This document shows, in pieces, positions 1 through 8,600 of a stretch of DNA of 64,000 bases. This stretch comes from Bacteroidaceae bacterium. Lineage in GTDB: Bacteria; Bacteroidota; Bacteroidia; Bacteroidales; Bacteroidaceae. Under the pieces are notes generated by a model. That model searched no databases. It worked only from the letters and a program-made list of their open reading frames with translations, and was not told the origin of the DNA. How positions within the stretch are numbered: position 1 is the first letter of the stretch; the number at the start of each line of letters is the position of its first letter. A program made the translations under genes and the position numbers. Location: positions 1 through 64,000 of the forward strand of contig JAFZFN010000014.1 in the NCBI GenBank assembly GCA_017555875.1, in the 5' to 3' direction.

Positions 1-540
1 ATAGCTGCTTGTTCTTCCCATGCGTTTGAAGTATTCTGCAGCCTCGAGATAGGTGGTAGCACATTTGTCCCATTCATAGATTGTGCTATAGATGCGACCT
101 TGAGTGAACAGCACTCGTGCCTTGGTCAGTATGTCCTCTGAAGCCTCGCCATCTGTAATTGCCTTTGCAAAGCATTGCAGGGCAAGTTCATCGTGCTTCT
201 GCTGGTTCTGATATATTCGTCCTTGGTAGTAGTAGGTGCGCAACTTGTCCGTAGCCGTGCCGTGATTTTGGTAATAGTCGATGGCAGGCTGTAGCACCTC
301 AAAGTCCGTCTTGTCCACATAGTTTTTGTCCAAAGCCATAGATAGCAGCAAAGCGTACTTCGCCCTCTCTTCCTTATTCAGCAATTCTTGTTTATCAATG
401 CGCTGCAAAACTTTCAACGCACTATCAGGCTGGGCCTCAATGAATCCCTCAACCTGTGTCAGCGTCTCCCAATGTGCGGAGTGCCGACTGCACGAAAGCA
501 TGCAGAATACTGCAATAAAGACGGCTATATAGTATTTCAT
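1..540 (-). CDS. TPR-type lipoprotein, 5' part only (runs off window)
   Basis: The reverse strand is open from the ATG at 540 to the window edge (180 codons, no stop), so only the N-terminal part is present. Residues 1-17 form a lipoprotein signal peptide with lipobox L15-S16-C17. The remainder is helical with tetratricopeptide-like pattern: an N-terminal block with the motif QPDSALKVLQRI, then repeated Y..GRIYQNQ and ARVLFTQGRIYS helices. Such lipoproteins are common in Bacteroidales, often with a C-terminal transmembrane and coiled-coil part that would lie outside this window. The cellular role is unknown; the family is recognised from pattern only. Confidence 0.75.
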   Translation of the reverse strand, partial: MKYYIAVFIAVFCMLSCSRHSAHWETLTQVEGFIEAQPDSALKVLQRIDKQELLNKEERAKYALLLSMALDKNYVDKTDFEVLQPAIDYYQNHGTATDKLRTYYYQGRIYQNQQKHDELALQCFAKAITDGEASEDILTKARVLFTQGRIYSTIYEWDKCATTYLEAAEYFKRMGRTSSY

Positions 541-566
541 AGATATGCTTCTCTTAATCATTACTG

Positions 567-597
567 CGAAGATAGGCATAAATCACGACACAGCAAA
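567..597 (-). promoter_or_regulatory. putative Bacteroidota promoter for the TPR lipoprotein
   Basis: On the reverse strand TTTG (594-597) is followed after 19 bp by TATCTTCG (567-574), one mismatch from TAnnTTTG, about 27 bp before the start codon. The rest of 598-806 shows no gene that I can support. Confidence 0.4.
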
Positions 598-806
598 GAG
601 GGAACGCTGAAAAGCCAAACAAATAGTCTTGAGGGGCTACAATGATAGGTTGGCAGTAATGATAATGCTCTGAATTATGAGATTTATGACAGGATGTCAC
701 AAAAACAACGAGTTACAAGTCTATCAGATATAAAGAACGGACTGGTATGCTATTTGTTTATACCTCCTATCATGGGACCTACAAATGATATTGTAAATAT
801 AATCCC

Positions 807-816
807 AGGAAGGAGG
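807..816 (+). promoter_or_regulatory. strong Shine-Dalgarno of the DUF2188 gene
   Basis: AGGAAGGAGG lies 7 bp before the ATG at 824. Bacteroidales genes usually lack such a perfect anti-16S match, so this site both fixes the start and hints that the gene came from another phylum or is highly expressed. Confidence 0.7.
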
Positions 817-823
817 AGTTTAA

Positions 824-1045
824 ATGGGTAAGAATCAACACGTAGTTCCATCCGATGGAAGATGGGGAGTGAAAGGTGCCGGTAATAGCCGAATGACATC
901 TTATTACGATACACAAGCAGAAGCCATTGCACGTGCTCGTGAAATCTCAATGAATCAGGGTTCGGAACTTTTCATACACGGACGTGATGGTCGTATAAGA
1001 GAGCGAAACTCTTATGGCAATGATCCATTCCCGCCACGTGGATAA
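824..1045 (+). CDS. DUF2188 family small protein
   Basis: This 73-residue protein matches the DUF2188 pattern closely: N-terminal KNQHVVPSDGRWGVKGAGNS, a middle TQAEAIARAREI helix, and the C-terminal signature FIHGRDGRIRERNSYGNDP. Proteins of this family are short, soluble and of unknown function, spread across Proteobacteria, Firmicutes and mobile DNA. It stands alone, with a near-perfect Shine-Dalgarno upstream and the AlbA_2 regulator gene 156 bp downstream in the same direction. The RBS and family distribution suggest horizontal acquisition; that is inference. Confidence 0.85.
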   Translation: MGKNQHVVPSDGRWGVKGAGNSRMTSYYDTQAEAIARAREISMNQGSELFIHGRDGRIRERNSYGNDPFPPRG

Positions 1046-1161
1046 TCTTGTTTTCATTTAGGAAGTGCCAAGGGGAAATTTCTCCTTGGCATATTCCCTT
1101 ATTAGGAGTCTTAAGAGAAGAAGATTACGAAAAAGAATTAACGATGTTGTGGTTTTTTGTG

Positions 1162-1169
1162 TAACTTTG
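1162..1169 (+). promoter_or_regulatory. -7 element before the AlbA_2 gene
   Basis: TAACTTTG fits TAnnTTTG and lies 32 bp before the start at 1202. No convincing TTTG is seen 19-21 bp further upstream. Confidence 0.4.
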
Positions 1170-1201
1170 TAACATCAAAGTTTAAAGCTACCTAATTATA
1201 T

Positions 1202-2869
1202 ATGGCACACAGAATGACAGAACCAGAATTGCGCGAATTCCTAATACAAAATTTCCCGAAGGAGGACATCAATTGTGAATGGAAAGAAATGAAAAATCTG
1301 AAAAACTCTTTCAATGGTCACGAAGGGGAAGATGTGATGTCGTATGTGTCTGCCATTGCCAATATGGAAGGAGGGCATCTTGTCATTGGCGTAGAGGATA
1401 AAACATTAAATATAGTTGGAACAGACCTTACGAATTTTAATCTAGATAGCGATTCTGCCGTATTGAAGATTAAAGAGAATTGTACAAATGTTTCTTCTGA
1501 AGGGTTGTTTATTGATGATTACGAGACAACCGATACTAATAAAACAGTGTGGGTCATTCACATTCCTAAGCATCTTCCACGCAAGCCCGTGTATGCTCAC
1601 AAGAAGTCTTGGCAGCGCATTAAGGATAGTTTGGTTTATTTGACACGCGAAAGAGAAGATGCAATCCTCAATGAAGAAATTCTGCAAACAGATTGGTCTG
1701 CTCAAATCATTTCCAATGCGACTTTGAATGATTTGGACCCTAAAGCAATAGAGCAGGCTCTGAAGGGTTTCTGTGAACGATATCCTGATAGAGCTGACGA
1801 TGCTCGCAAATGGGATACTGCAACATTCCTTGATAAGGCAAAACTCACGATTAACCATCAGATAACACGAACTGCAATATTACTCTTAGGTAAAGAGGAG
1901 GCAGTGCATCACTTAGGACACATTGCACAAATCGTTTGGAGGTTAAGAACAGAGAAGGAAAATGCTGGAGAGATTTTCTCCGTACCTTTCCTATTATCAA
2001 CTTCTCGGATAATGGAAAAGATTAGAAATTACAGAATCAAGATTTTTCCCAATAATAGCCTAATCCCTGCTGAGATATGGAAATACGATACGAAGACCAT
2101 ACTTGAGGGATTACATAACTGCATAGCTCATCAAGACTATTCGCGTAATGAACGAATTGTAGTCACAGAAGAACAAGAACAATTGTCTTTTGAAAATGCT
2201 GGTGCTTTTTATGATGGCTCATATGAGGATTATATTGAAGGATGCAAGACTCCCAAACGCTATCGCAACATGTTTCTTGTACAGGCAATGGTCAACCTGA
2301 AGATGATTGATACACAAGGTTATGGAATACACGAAATGTTCAAACGACAGAAGGACCGTTTTCTGCCAATGCCTGATTATGACAAGTCACAAGAGAATTA
2401 TGTAAAACTAACGATACCGGGACAAGTTATAAATCAAGAATACTCTCTGTTGTTAATTGAGAATGTAAACATTGATTTGATGACGGCTGTTTTATTAGAT
2501 AATGTTCAGAAAGGTAAGCCAATCAAAGATAATGCTATCGCATTGCTCCGAAAGATGAAGTTGATTGAGGGACGTAAACCCCATTTCCATATAAGCAAGA
2601 AAATAGCAGAAGTCTCTCATCAAGAAGTAGAATATACGAATCTCAAAGGATTCGATGATCAATATTATCGCGATTTGATATTAAAGGCATTAAAGCAACA
2701 TCAAAACCTAAAACGCACAGGTTTTGATAAGTTGTTAATGAATAAATTGCCGAATGTGCTGAATGAAGAGCAGAAGAAGAATAAAATAGGTAATCTGTTG
2801 AAGCAATTGAGAATGGATAAAAAAATATATGCCGATAACCATAGAGTTTGGCATTTGAGAAAAGAATAG
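1202..2869 (+). CDS. AlbA_2 (Schlafen-type) DNA-binding / GHKL-ATPase regulator
   Basis: This 555-residue protein has the layout of COG2865 regulators. Residues about 15-150 form an AlbA_2 domain (CEWKEMK, AIANMEGGHLVIGVED, PVYAHKKSWQRIKDS). A central part around 290-400 resembles a GHKL-type ATPase (LHNCIAHQDYSRNERIVV, then the SFENAGAFY segment and a QGYGIHEMF motif). The C-terminal 100 residues look helical and could bind DNA. Family members act as transcriptional regulators or in defence; no target is evident. The gene is AT-rich against the following transporter block and sits beside another probably acquired gene. It is followed directly by a short tandem repeat of the kind seen in linkers of this family. 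Confidence 0.8.
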   Translation: MAHRMTEPELREFLIQNFPKEDINCEWKEMKNLKNSFNGHEGEDVMSYVSAIANMEGGHLVIGVEDKTLNIVGTDLTNFNLDSDSAVLKIKENCTNVSSEGLFIDDYETTDTNKTVWVIHIPKHLPRKPVYAHKKSWQRIKDSLVYLTREREDAILNEEILQTDWSAQIISNATLNDLDPKAIEQALKGFCERYPDRADDARKWDTATFLDKAKLTINHQITRTAILLLGKEEAVHHLGHIAQIVWRLRTEKENAGEIFSVPFLLSTSRIMEKIRNYRIKIFPNNSLIPAEIWKYDTKTILEGLHNCIAHQDYSRNERIVVTEEQEQLSFENAGAFYDGSYEDYIEGCKTPKRYRNMFLVQAMVNLKMIDTQGYGIHEMFKRQKDRFLPMPDYDKSQENYVKLTIPGQVINQEYSLLLIENVNIDLMTAVLLDNVQKGKPIKDNAIALLRKMKLIEGRKPHFHISKKIAEVSHQEVEYTNLKGFDDQYYRDLILKALKQHQNLKRTGFDKLLMNKLPNVLNEEQKKNKIGNLLKQLRMDKKIYADNHRVWHLRKE

Positions 2870-2880
2870 AATATTTTACC

Positions 2881-2930
2881 CGAAATTTACTCGAGTTTAC
2901 TCGAAATTTACTCGAAATTTACTCGAAAAT
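2881..2930 (+). repeat. tandem 10-11 bp repeat downstream of the AlbA_2 gene
   Basis: Four and a half copies of cgaaatttact (units at 2881, 2892, 2902, 2913, 2924; the second unit is 10 bp). Read forward in one frame this would encode a repeated EIYS/KFTR linker, as found before winged-helix tails in AlbA_2 proteins, but the gene ends 11 bp before it. Confidence 0.7.
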
Positions 2931-3034
2931 CTGAGTTCTTTACTCGGTACAGATAAGTTTGGGAGTAATTGTCCTTCGCGATACGATAGTTGAGATTTGG
3001 AATCTGCAAGCATCTGAAGAGTATAATCCACAAC

Positions 3035-3068
3035 ACACAGCGAATAAGGCCGGCCTTATTCGCTGTGT
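3035..3068. terminator. perfect 34-nt palindrome, bidirectional terminator
   Basis: Positions 3035-3051 are exactly complementary to 3052-3068. The palindrome lies between two converging genes (AlbA_2 and nhaD), 38 bp beyond the nhaD stop codon, so it could end transcription from both sides. Confidence 0.65.
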
Positions 3069-3106
3069 TGTTATTCCACTTCATGACTTTGAAAGCCAAT
3101 ATAGTC

Positions 3107-4441
3107 TTACATCAGCAGCACCGACTCCACGAAGATGACTGCGATGCCGGCTGCGTAGCCGAGGAGGGCCATCAGGGAGATGTTCTTCAGATACCAGGTG
3201 AAGTCTATCTTCTCCAGACCCATGGCTACCACGCCGGCTGCCGAGCCGATGATGAGGATGCTGCCTCCCACACCGGCACAGTAGGAGAGGAGTAGCCAGA
3301 AGAGGCCGTCGGGGGCGAAGAGCTGGGCATACGCGGGGTCGGCACTGGCGGCGATGGCAGTCACGTCGGCAACGGGATACATGCCGATGCAGGCGGCTAC
3401 CAGCGGCACATTGTCGATGACGGAGGAGAGCACGCCGATGATGGAGGTGATGGTGAACACCTCGTGGATGTTACTATCGAGGAGGTGGGCTGTATGGCTC
3501 AGGATGCCTGCCGTCTGCAGTCCTGCCACGGACATCAGTATGCCGAGGAAGAAGAGGATGGTGGGCATGTCGATATTCTTCACAATCTGCGACACGCGGT
3601 GCTTGGCATCTTCACGCATGCTCACCTTACGGTGCCCGTAGATCCACTCCGTGACAATCCATACCACACCAAGCGAGAGCATCATCCCCACATAGGGCGG
3701 CAGACCTGTGAGGCTCTTGAACACGGGTACAAAGAGTAGTCCCGCCACGCCCAGGCACAGCACGCCGCGGCTGAAGCGCTTGCCCACTCCGCTGGGTAAT
3801 GGGGTGGTGGTCTCCACGGGCGGCAACATCAGCGCTCCTTGACGCAGCTGTCGCATAGCCATCGCCACGGGTATCACCATGGCCACGAGGCAGGGCACCA
3901 GCAGGTAGAGGATGAGGCTGCCGGCCGAGACATTGCCACGCATCCATAGCATGATGGTAGTGACATCGCCTATGGGCGACCACGCGCCTCCCGTATTGGC
4001 CGCCATGATGATGACGCCCGCGAATATCCATCGGTCGCGCATGGTGGGCACTACCTTACGCAGCATCATAATCATGATGATGGTGGTGGTCATATTGTCC
4101 AGCACGGCCGACATGAAGAAGGTGATGAAGGCCAACGTCCACAGGAGGGTGATCTTGTTGCGCGTGGTGATGCGCTCGGTGATGATGGAGAACCCGCCAT
4201 GGCGGTCGATGAGGTCCACGATGGTCATCGCTCCAATGAGGAAGACGAGTGTCTCGCAGGTGCTGCCCAAGTGCTCGAGCAGTTTGCTACCCGTGTCGGC
4301 ATCGCCCGAGGCCAGCGCGTAGACCGACCATATCACGCCAAACATTGCCAGCGCCGTGGCCGACTTGTCAATCTTGATCTTATGCTCCAGGGCGATACAC
4401 ATATACCCCAGGGCAAACAGGATAATCATTGTCAGTATCAT
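3107..4441 (-). CDS. nhaD: NhaD-type sodium/proton antiporter
   Basis: A 444-residue inner-membrane protein with about 11-12 hydrophobic segments. It carries features of the NhaD / ion-transporter superfamily: an N-terminal EHKIKIDKSATAL segment, DNMTTTIIMIMMLRK in the first half, NTGGAWSPIGDVTTIMLW, and the second-half counterpart SSVIDNVPLVAACIGMYP with GVGGSILIIGSAAGV. Paired DN.. and SPIGD-type motifs are the conserved ion-path residues of the family. It exchanges Na+ (or Li+) for protons, supporting sodium and pH homeostasis. Its own terminator palindrome follows, and a hairpin upstream separates it from the Na/Pi gene. Confidence 0.9.
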   Translation of the reverse strand: MILTMIILFALGYMCIALEHKIKIDKSATALAMFGVIWSVYALASGDADTGSKLLEHLGSTCETLVFLIGAMTIVDLIDRHGGFSIITERITTRNKITLLWTLAFITFFMSAVLDNMTTTIIMIMMLRKVVPTMRDRWIFAGVIIMAANTGGAWSPIGDVTTIMLWMRGNVSAGSLILYLLVPCLVAMVIPVAMAMRQLRQGALMLPPVETTTPLPSGVGKRFSRGVLCLGVAGLLFVPVFKSLTGLPPYVGMMLSLGVVWIVTEWIYGHRKVSMREDAKHRVSQIVKNIDMPTILFFLGILMSVAGLQTAGILSHTAHLLDSNIHEVFTITSIIGVLSSVIDNVPLVAACIGMYPVADVTAIAASADPAYAQLFAPDGLFWLLLSYCAGVGGSILIIGSAAGVVAMGLEKIDFTWYLKNISLMALLGYAAGIAVIFVESVLLM

Positions 4442-4493
4442 GGCTTTATTCTTTGGATTCTAACAATAAAAACAAAATTTTGGGTGAATATGT

Positions 4494-4534
4494 GGTAATA
4501 TAATGTGAGTCGCGCGAACTCACATTATATTACC
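4494..4534 (-). terminator. terminator after the Na/Pi symporter gene
   Basis: Perfect 17-bp arms (4494-4510 with 4518-4534) around a CGCGCGA loop, 18 bp past the stop codon of the reverse-strand Na/Pi gene. Confidence 0.75.
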
Positions 4535-4551
4535 TTCTCAATCAACAAACC

Positions 4552-6288
4552 TTACCGATGGGCATACACTCGCTCGAGGTCTTGCGAGATGTTGATCATG
4601 AAGTCGCCCATGCGCTCAAACTCGTTGATGATGTCGATGTAGTAGACGCTGGCGGGGTAGCTCCTGCTGCCGCTCTCGATGCCCTCAATCTCGGTGTCGC
4701 GCAGGTTGTTGCGCAGGCTGTTGAGGCGGTCCTCAGCGTTGTAGGCATTGACAATATCGGTGAGCTCTCCGCGATGAGCGGCGGTGAGGTTGGCAATCAT
4801 CACATCGTAGGCCTCGTCCACCGCGTCGGCCATCAGATTGAGGTGCTTCAGGGTGTCGGCATCGAAGGACTTCTTGTGGATGTTCTTACGGGCAAGGATG
4901 CGGCTGATGGCTTCGCCCGAGTCGCCCAACGACTCCAGTTCGCCGATGATCTTGTACATCGCCTTGATCTTGGCCGATGTGCTCTCGCTCACCTCCTCGG
5001 CCGACAGGGCATTGAGGAACGAGGCTATCTCGTACTCGATGCGGTCGGATATCTGCTCATACTTGACCAGTTTCTCGCGCAGCTCCTCGAACTTGTCCGG
5101 GTCGGCCTCATTGATGGCGGCTTGGGCATAGGCGGTGCCCTTCTGCGATATCTGGGCAAAGTGGATGATCTCGTCGAACGCCTGCTCTACTGATAGTTCA
5201 GGCGTGGCCAAGGGACCTGCCGAGATGTACTTGAGGCGGAACACCTCGTGCTCCTGGTTCTTGGGCTGGCGGATAATCTTGGTCACGATGTGCGCAATCT
5301 GCTTGGTAAACCACACGAGGATGAAGGTGTTGATGGTGTTGAATAGCGTGTGCAGCATCGACAAGCCATACAGCGCAGCCGTAGCCTCAGCCGAGTTGGG
5401 CGAAGCTACGGCAAAGTTCTCGGCCGAGGGGTCGGGAAGGCCGAAGAGTCCTGCCGTGATGGCACCTACGAGACGCAGGAAGGGACGGAAGAGGATGAGC
5501 GCCCACACCACGCCAAACACGTTGAACAGCGTGTGCGACATGGCGGCACGCTTGGCCTGTGTGTTGCCCACTGAGGCGGCGATGTTGGCCGTGATGGTGG
5601 TACCGATATTCTCGCCCAACACCATGGCACAAGCCATCTCGAAGGGTATCCAGCCCATGCTGAGCATGATGAGCGTGATGGCCATCGTGGCCGATGACGA
5701 CTGCAGGATGAGTGTGAGCACCGTACCGAAGGCAAGGAAGATGAGCACCGAGCCGAACCCATGTGACGACCACGACTGCACGAAGGCCAGCACCTCGGGT
5801 GTCTCGCCCAGGTCGGGCACCGACTCCTTCATGAACGACAGACCGAGGAACAGGAGGCAGAAGCCCACGATGAGTTCGCTGATGTTGCGGCGCTGGTTGC
5901 GCTTCGAGTTGGAGAGCAGGAAGCCCACCGCCATCAGCGGTACGGCAAGGATGGAGATGTCGGCCTTGAAGCCCAGCCACGACACGAGCCATGCCGTCAC
6001 CGTAGTACCTATGTTGGCACCCATGATGACGCCGATGGCCTGTGCCAAGGTGAGCAATCCCGCATTGACGAAGCTCACCACCATCACCGTGGTGGCCGAC
6101 GAGGATTGTATCACCGAGGTGATGCCAAGTCCTGTCAGCACCCCCTTGAAGGGGTTGGAGGTCATGGCCGAAAGGAAGCTGCGCATGCGCTCGCCCGCAG
6201 CCTTCTGCAAGCCCGAGCTCATCAGGTTCATGCCATAGAGGAACATGCCCAATGCGCCCAACAGCGTAAATAGTTGTAATATACCCAT
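4552..6288 (-). CDS. Na/Pi cotransporter family protein with PhoU-like tail
   Basis: A 578-residue protein. The membrane part (to about 345) has two Na/Pi repeats, each with the hallmark QSSSAT (Gln61 and Gln196) followed by GANIGTT / GENIGTT motifs, which bind phosphate and sodium in SLC34-type carriers. The C-terminal 200 residues are soluble, helical and PhoU-like (EQAFDEIIHFAQI, ...INEFERMGDFMINIS). It should import inorganic phosphate with sodium, with the PhoU-like tail as regulator; direction and partner are not shown by sequence. It sits downstream of a Ca/Na exchanger in the same direction with a 43-bp gap and may share its transcript. Confidence 0.9.
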   Translation of the reverse strand: MGILQLFTLLGALGMFLYGMNLMSSGLQKAAGERMRSFLSAMTSNPFKGVLTGLGITSVIQSSSATTVMVVSFVNAGLLTLAQAIGVIMGANIGTTVTAWLVSWLGFKADISILAVPLMAVGFLLSNSKRNQRRNISELIVGFCLLFLGLSFMKESVPDLGETPEVLAFVQSWSSHGFGSVLIFLAFGTVLTLILQSSSATMAITLIMLSMGWIPFEMACAMVLGENIGTTITANIAASVGNTQAKRAAMSHTLFNVFGVVWALILFRPFLRLVGAITAGLFGLPDPSAENFAVASPNSAEATAALYGLSMLHTLFNTINTFILVWFTKQIAHIVTKIIRQPKNQEHEVFRLKYISAGPLATPELSVEQAFDEIIHFAQISQKGTAYAQAAINEADPDKFEELREKLVKYEQISDRIEYEIASFLNALSAEEVSESTSAKIKAMYKIIGELESLGDSGEAISRILARKNIHKKSFDADTLKHLNLMADAVDEAYDVMIANLTAAHRGELTDIVNAYNAEDRLNSLRNNLRDTEIEGIESGSRSYPASVYYIDIINEFERMGDFMINISQDLERVYAHR

Positions 6289-6331
6289 AGTTAGTTGTTG
6301 CTTATTTTGGTTAGTTATTAGTATGTGCCAC

Positions 6332-7291
6332 TTACCCCATCACCAACCAAGCCATGTAGGCGGCGTAGATGAGCAGGAGCAGGATGGCATCGGTGCGGTC
6401 GAGCACGCGCTTCTTGAAGGTGAGCGAGGCCACGAGCAGCATCACGGCCGAGAGCACCATCACGCCCCAGTCCACGAAGGTGATGTCGCCCATCGAGAGG
6501 GGCTGCACGAGGGAGCTGACGCCGAGGATGAGCAGGAGGTTGAAGATATTGGACCCCACGATGTTGCCCAGGGCCATCTGTCCCTTCTTCTTGCTCACGG
6601 CGATGATGGACGACACCAGTTCGGGCAGCGAGGTGCCTCCAGCCACGATGGTGAGACCGATGATGGCCTCCGACACGCCCCACTCACGGGCAATGGCCGA
6701 AGCTGCGTCGACAAACATGTCGCCACCGAAGATGAGTCCGCCCAAGCCGAGGACGATGGAGGCTATGCACACCGCCATCGAGCGGTAGCGGCCGAGGTCT
6801 ACCTCGACCTCCTCATCGGGAACAGCCTGCTTGGCATCGCTGCGCAGGCTATACCACAGGTAGAAGGCGAAGCAGGCCAGCAGGAGGAATCCCTCGACGC
6901 GGCCCAGTCCGTACTCGCCACGGGTGTAGATGCTCAGTGCGCAGAGCGCCATGACGAAGAGCGAGACGGCGATGTTGAGCGGGATGTCGCGACGGATGTT
7001 TGTCCGCGTGTACTTGATGGGCATCATCAGGGCGGTGACGCCGAGGATGAGGAAGACGTTGAAGATGTTCGACCCCACCACGTTGCCGATGGCAATCTCG
7101 GGATGTCCCCCGAGGCCCGACACGACGCTCACCACCAGTTCGGGCATGCTGGTGCCCATGCCCACGATGGTGGCTCCGATGATATACTCTGATATGTGAT
7201 AACGGCGGGCAATGGCTGCCGAGCCGTCGACCAGCCAGTTGGCTCCTACTACGAGGAGCACAAGGCTGAGGATAAGCATGATGTAGCTCAT
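6332..7291 (-). CDS. calcium/sodium antiporter (CaCA family, YrbG-like)
   Basis: A 319-residue inner-membrane protein with ten predicted helices in two inverted halves. Each half carries the alpha-repeat: G46-T-S-M-P-E-L with GNVVGSNIFN in the first, GGTSLPELVSS (about 218-228) with GNIVGSNIFN in the second. The two acidic residues in these repeats coordinate Ca2+ in known exchangers. A central cytosolic loop is acidic (DEEVEVDLG). It exchanges Ca2+ for Na+ or H+. With NhaD and the Na/Pi carrier it makes a three-gene sodium-coupled transport block on one strand. Confidence 0.9.
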   Translation of the reverse strand: MSYIMLILSLVLLVVGANWLVDGSAAIARRYHISEYIIGATIVGMGTSMPELVVSVVSGLGGHPEIAIGNVVGSNIFNVFLILGVTALMMPIKYTRTNIRRDIPLNIAVSLFVMALCALSIYTRGEYGLGRVEGFLLLACFAFYLWYSLRSDAKQAVPDEEVEVDLGRYRSMAVCIASIVLGLGGLIFGGDMFVDAASAIAREWGVSEAIIGLTIVAGGTSLPELVSSIIAVSKKKGQMALGNIVGSNIFNLLLILGVSSLVQPLSMGDITFVDWGVMVLSAVMLLVASLTFKKRVLDRTDAILLLLIYAAYMAWLVMG

Positions 7292-7296
7292 GATTT

Positions 7297-7332
7297 TAAT
7301 TAGGAATTAGGAATTAGAAGTTAGGAATTAGG
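7297..7332. repeat. short tandem repeat of attaggaatta type
   Basis: Three to four imperfect copies of a 9-10 bp AT-rich unit between the exchanger gene and the upstream gene. Such runs are common intergenic filler in Bacteroidales and give no clear signal. Confidence 0.55.
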
Positions 7333-7333
7333 A

Positions 7334-7349
7334 ATGCCATCGATGGCAT
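7334..7349. terminator. 16-nt perfect palindrome after the 7353 gene
   Basis: ATGCCATCGATGGCAT lies 3 bp past the stop codon of the reverse-strand gene 7353-7847. It could be a weak terminator or a protein site; no U-tract follows. Confidence 0.35.
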
Positions 7350-7352
7350 AAT

Positions 7353-7847
7353 TCACGACATCACCACCCATCCTGTTTCGGGACGATATCCTTCGGGGCA
7401 ATACTTCTGCATGCGCAGGGCTGTGAAGGCCTTGTCCTTCGACTCTAAGGTCTCCACCAGGATGCCGCCCGTGTCGTCGGTCTTCAGTGCATTGAGGCGC
7501 GATGTGTTGTGCTCCTTCAGGCATTGGCGTATGTCGCTTTCGAGGGTGAGGTTATAGTACTTCTCCGTCTTCTCTACGGGGCTGTTGGTGGGTGCATAGG
7601 TGAGCTTGCGGTCGCCAACGAAGAGCTTCACCACGGCCAATACGGCAGAGACGATGACCAAGGAGATCTGTACGATGCCCAGCGTGGTGTCCTTGTCGGG
7701 CTGCTGACGGTAGATGATGAACAATGTCACCGCGATGATGGCCCACAACAGGGCTTGAGGGTTGATGACTGACTTTGTCTCGTTGATTGCTTCGGGGTAT
7801 GCAGTGGTATGGAGGCTCTGAGCCTCGGTGTTATTTTGGATTTCCAT
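7353..7847 (-). CDS. hypothetical membrane protein, two helices
   Basis: A 164-residue protein that I do not recognise. A polar N-terminus of about 30 residues is followed by two hydrophobic segments (around 32-46 and 59-77) joined by a short DKDT loop, then a soluble C-terminal half with an YYNLTLESDIRQCLKEHN helix and a basic/aromatic end (MQKYCPEGYRPETGW). The topology suggests a small inner-membrane protein with a cytosolic tail. It lies upstream of the Ca/Na exchanger on the same strand, 61 bp away, with a palindrome between them. No function is proposed. Confidence 0.65.
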   Translation of the reverse strand: MEIQNNTEAQSLHTTAYPEAINETKSVINPQALLWAIIAVTLFIIYRQQPDKDTTLGIVQISLVIVSAVLAVVKLFVGDRKLTYAPTNSPVEKTEKYYNLTLESDIRQCLKEHNTSRLNALKTDDTGGILVETLESKDKAFTALRMQKYCPEGYRPETGWVVMS

Positions 7848-7968
7848 ATTGTTTTTGTTTTTAATAGTGTTTTAATAATGATGATTGCTTGCGTGTACAC
7901 ATACACGCACATGCTTTGCCACAGGCTACCGCCCGAGCAAAGAAGAAACTGAAAACATATGGAAATCG

Positions 7969-8388
7969 CTAACACCGCATCTGGCAGCGGTAATAGATAT
8001 AGTATCCAGCGTGAAAACGCTTGGTCGAGAGCGTATGATGCAACGCCTCAGTCAGCCCATTGCTGCACGAGGTCTCACCCGTCAACAGTGCGCCCAGCAT
8101 CCGCACCACGCGCTGCCATGCCGTATGGAGCGATACCACCCGTCCTGCCGTGCCTTGCAGGGTGACCGAGGCCGAAGGCATAGCCCACTGCCCCATCTCG
8201 CGTGCAGCACGCAGCATGTCGTCTTCCTTCTCGATGAGCGAGGCGCAGGCATCGTCACTCACCTCACAGGAGAGGGTGGCGGATGGTGTGTGGTCCGCAG
8301 AAACGGCATCGACATGCCCCAGCACCATGCACAGCAAAACCATTGCCATGCCAAGAATCCATCGGGTGTGTCGTGTCGTTGCTCTCAT
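7969..8388 (-). CDS. hypothetical exported protein
   Basis: I take the ATG at 8388 (140 codons including stop), because a TATCTTTG box at 8397-8404 lies between it and the further-upstream in-frame ATG at 8427. The protein begins MRATTRHTRWILGMAMVLLC and has a Sec-type signal peptide ending near GHVDAVSA. The mature part has several cysteines (SCEVSDDAC, SCSN, RCQMRC) and two amphipathic helices. No family is recognised. It is divergent from the HlyIII gene. Confidence 0.55.
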   Translation of the reverse strand: MRATTRHTRWILGMAMVLLCMVLGHVDAVSADHTPSATLSCEVSDDACASLIEKEDDMLRAAREMGQWAMPSASVTLQGTAGRVVSLHTAWQRVVRMLGALLTGETSCSNGLTEALHHTLSTKRFHAGYYIYYRCQMRC

Positions 8389-8396
8389 AATGGGTG

Positions 8397-8404
8397 CAAA
8401 GATA
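8397..8404 (-). promoter_or_regulatory. -7 element before the 7969 gene
   Basis: TATCTTTG on the reverse strand, 8 bp before the ATG at 8388. It implies a very short leader and decides the start. No well-spaced TTTG is seen upstream. Confidence 0.45.
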
Positions 8405-8568
8405 ATGTTTTTTATCAAAAAACGCATGCGATGGAGAAATGTTTAATATTTGCTAACATACGGCACTTTCGGTACCGCTCAATCGAGTAGATTCATAAAC
8501 GTTGTTAAAAATGCATCCATTTGCATCGGGTTTTGAAAGCAACAGCAATGTTTTAACTTAAAATTATC

Positions 8569-8576
8569 TACTTTTG
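8569..8576 (+). promoter_or_regulatory. -7 element of the hemolysin III gene
   Basis: TACTTTTG, 24 bp before the ATG at 8601, fits TAnnTTTG. A weak T-rich -33 region lies upstream. Confidence 0.5.
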
Positions 8577-8600
8577 CAGAACCGATAACCTGAACGAACT

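Noticed and set aside
5135-6238. 367-codon open frame antisense to the Na/Pi gene
   Set aside because: Shadow of the real gene: no hydrophobic pattern or family motif, and overlaps the coding sequence completely.
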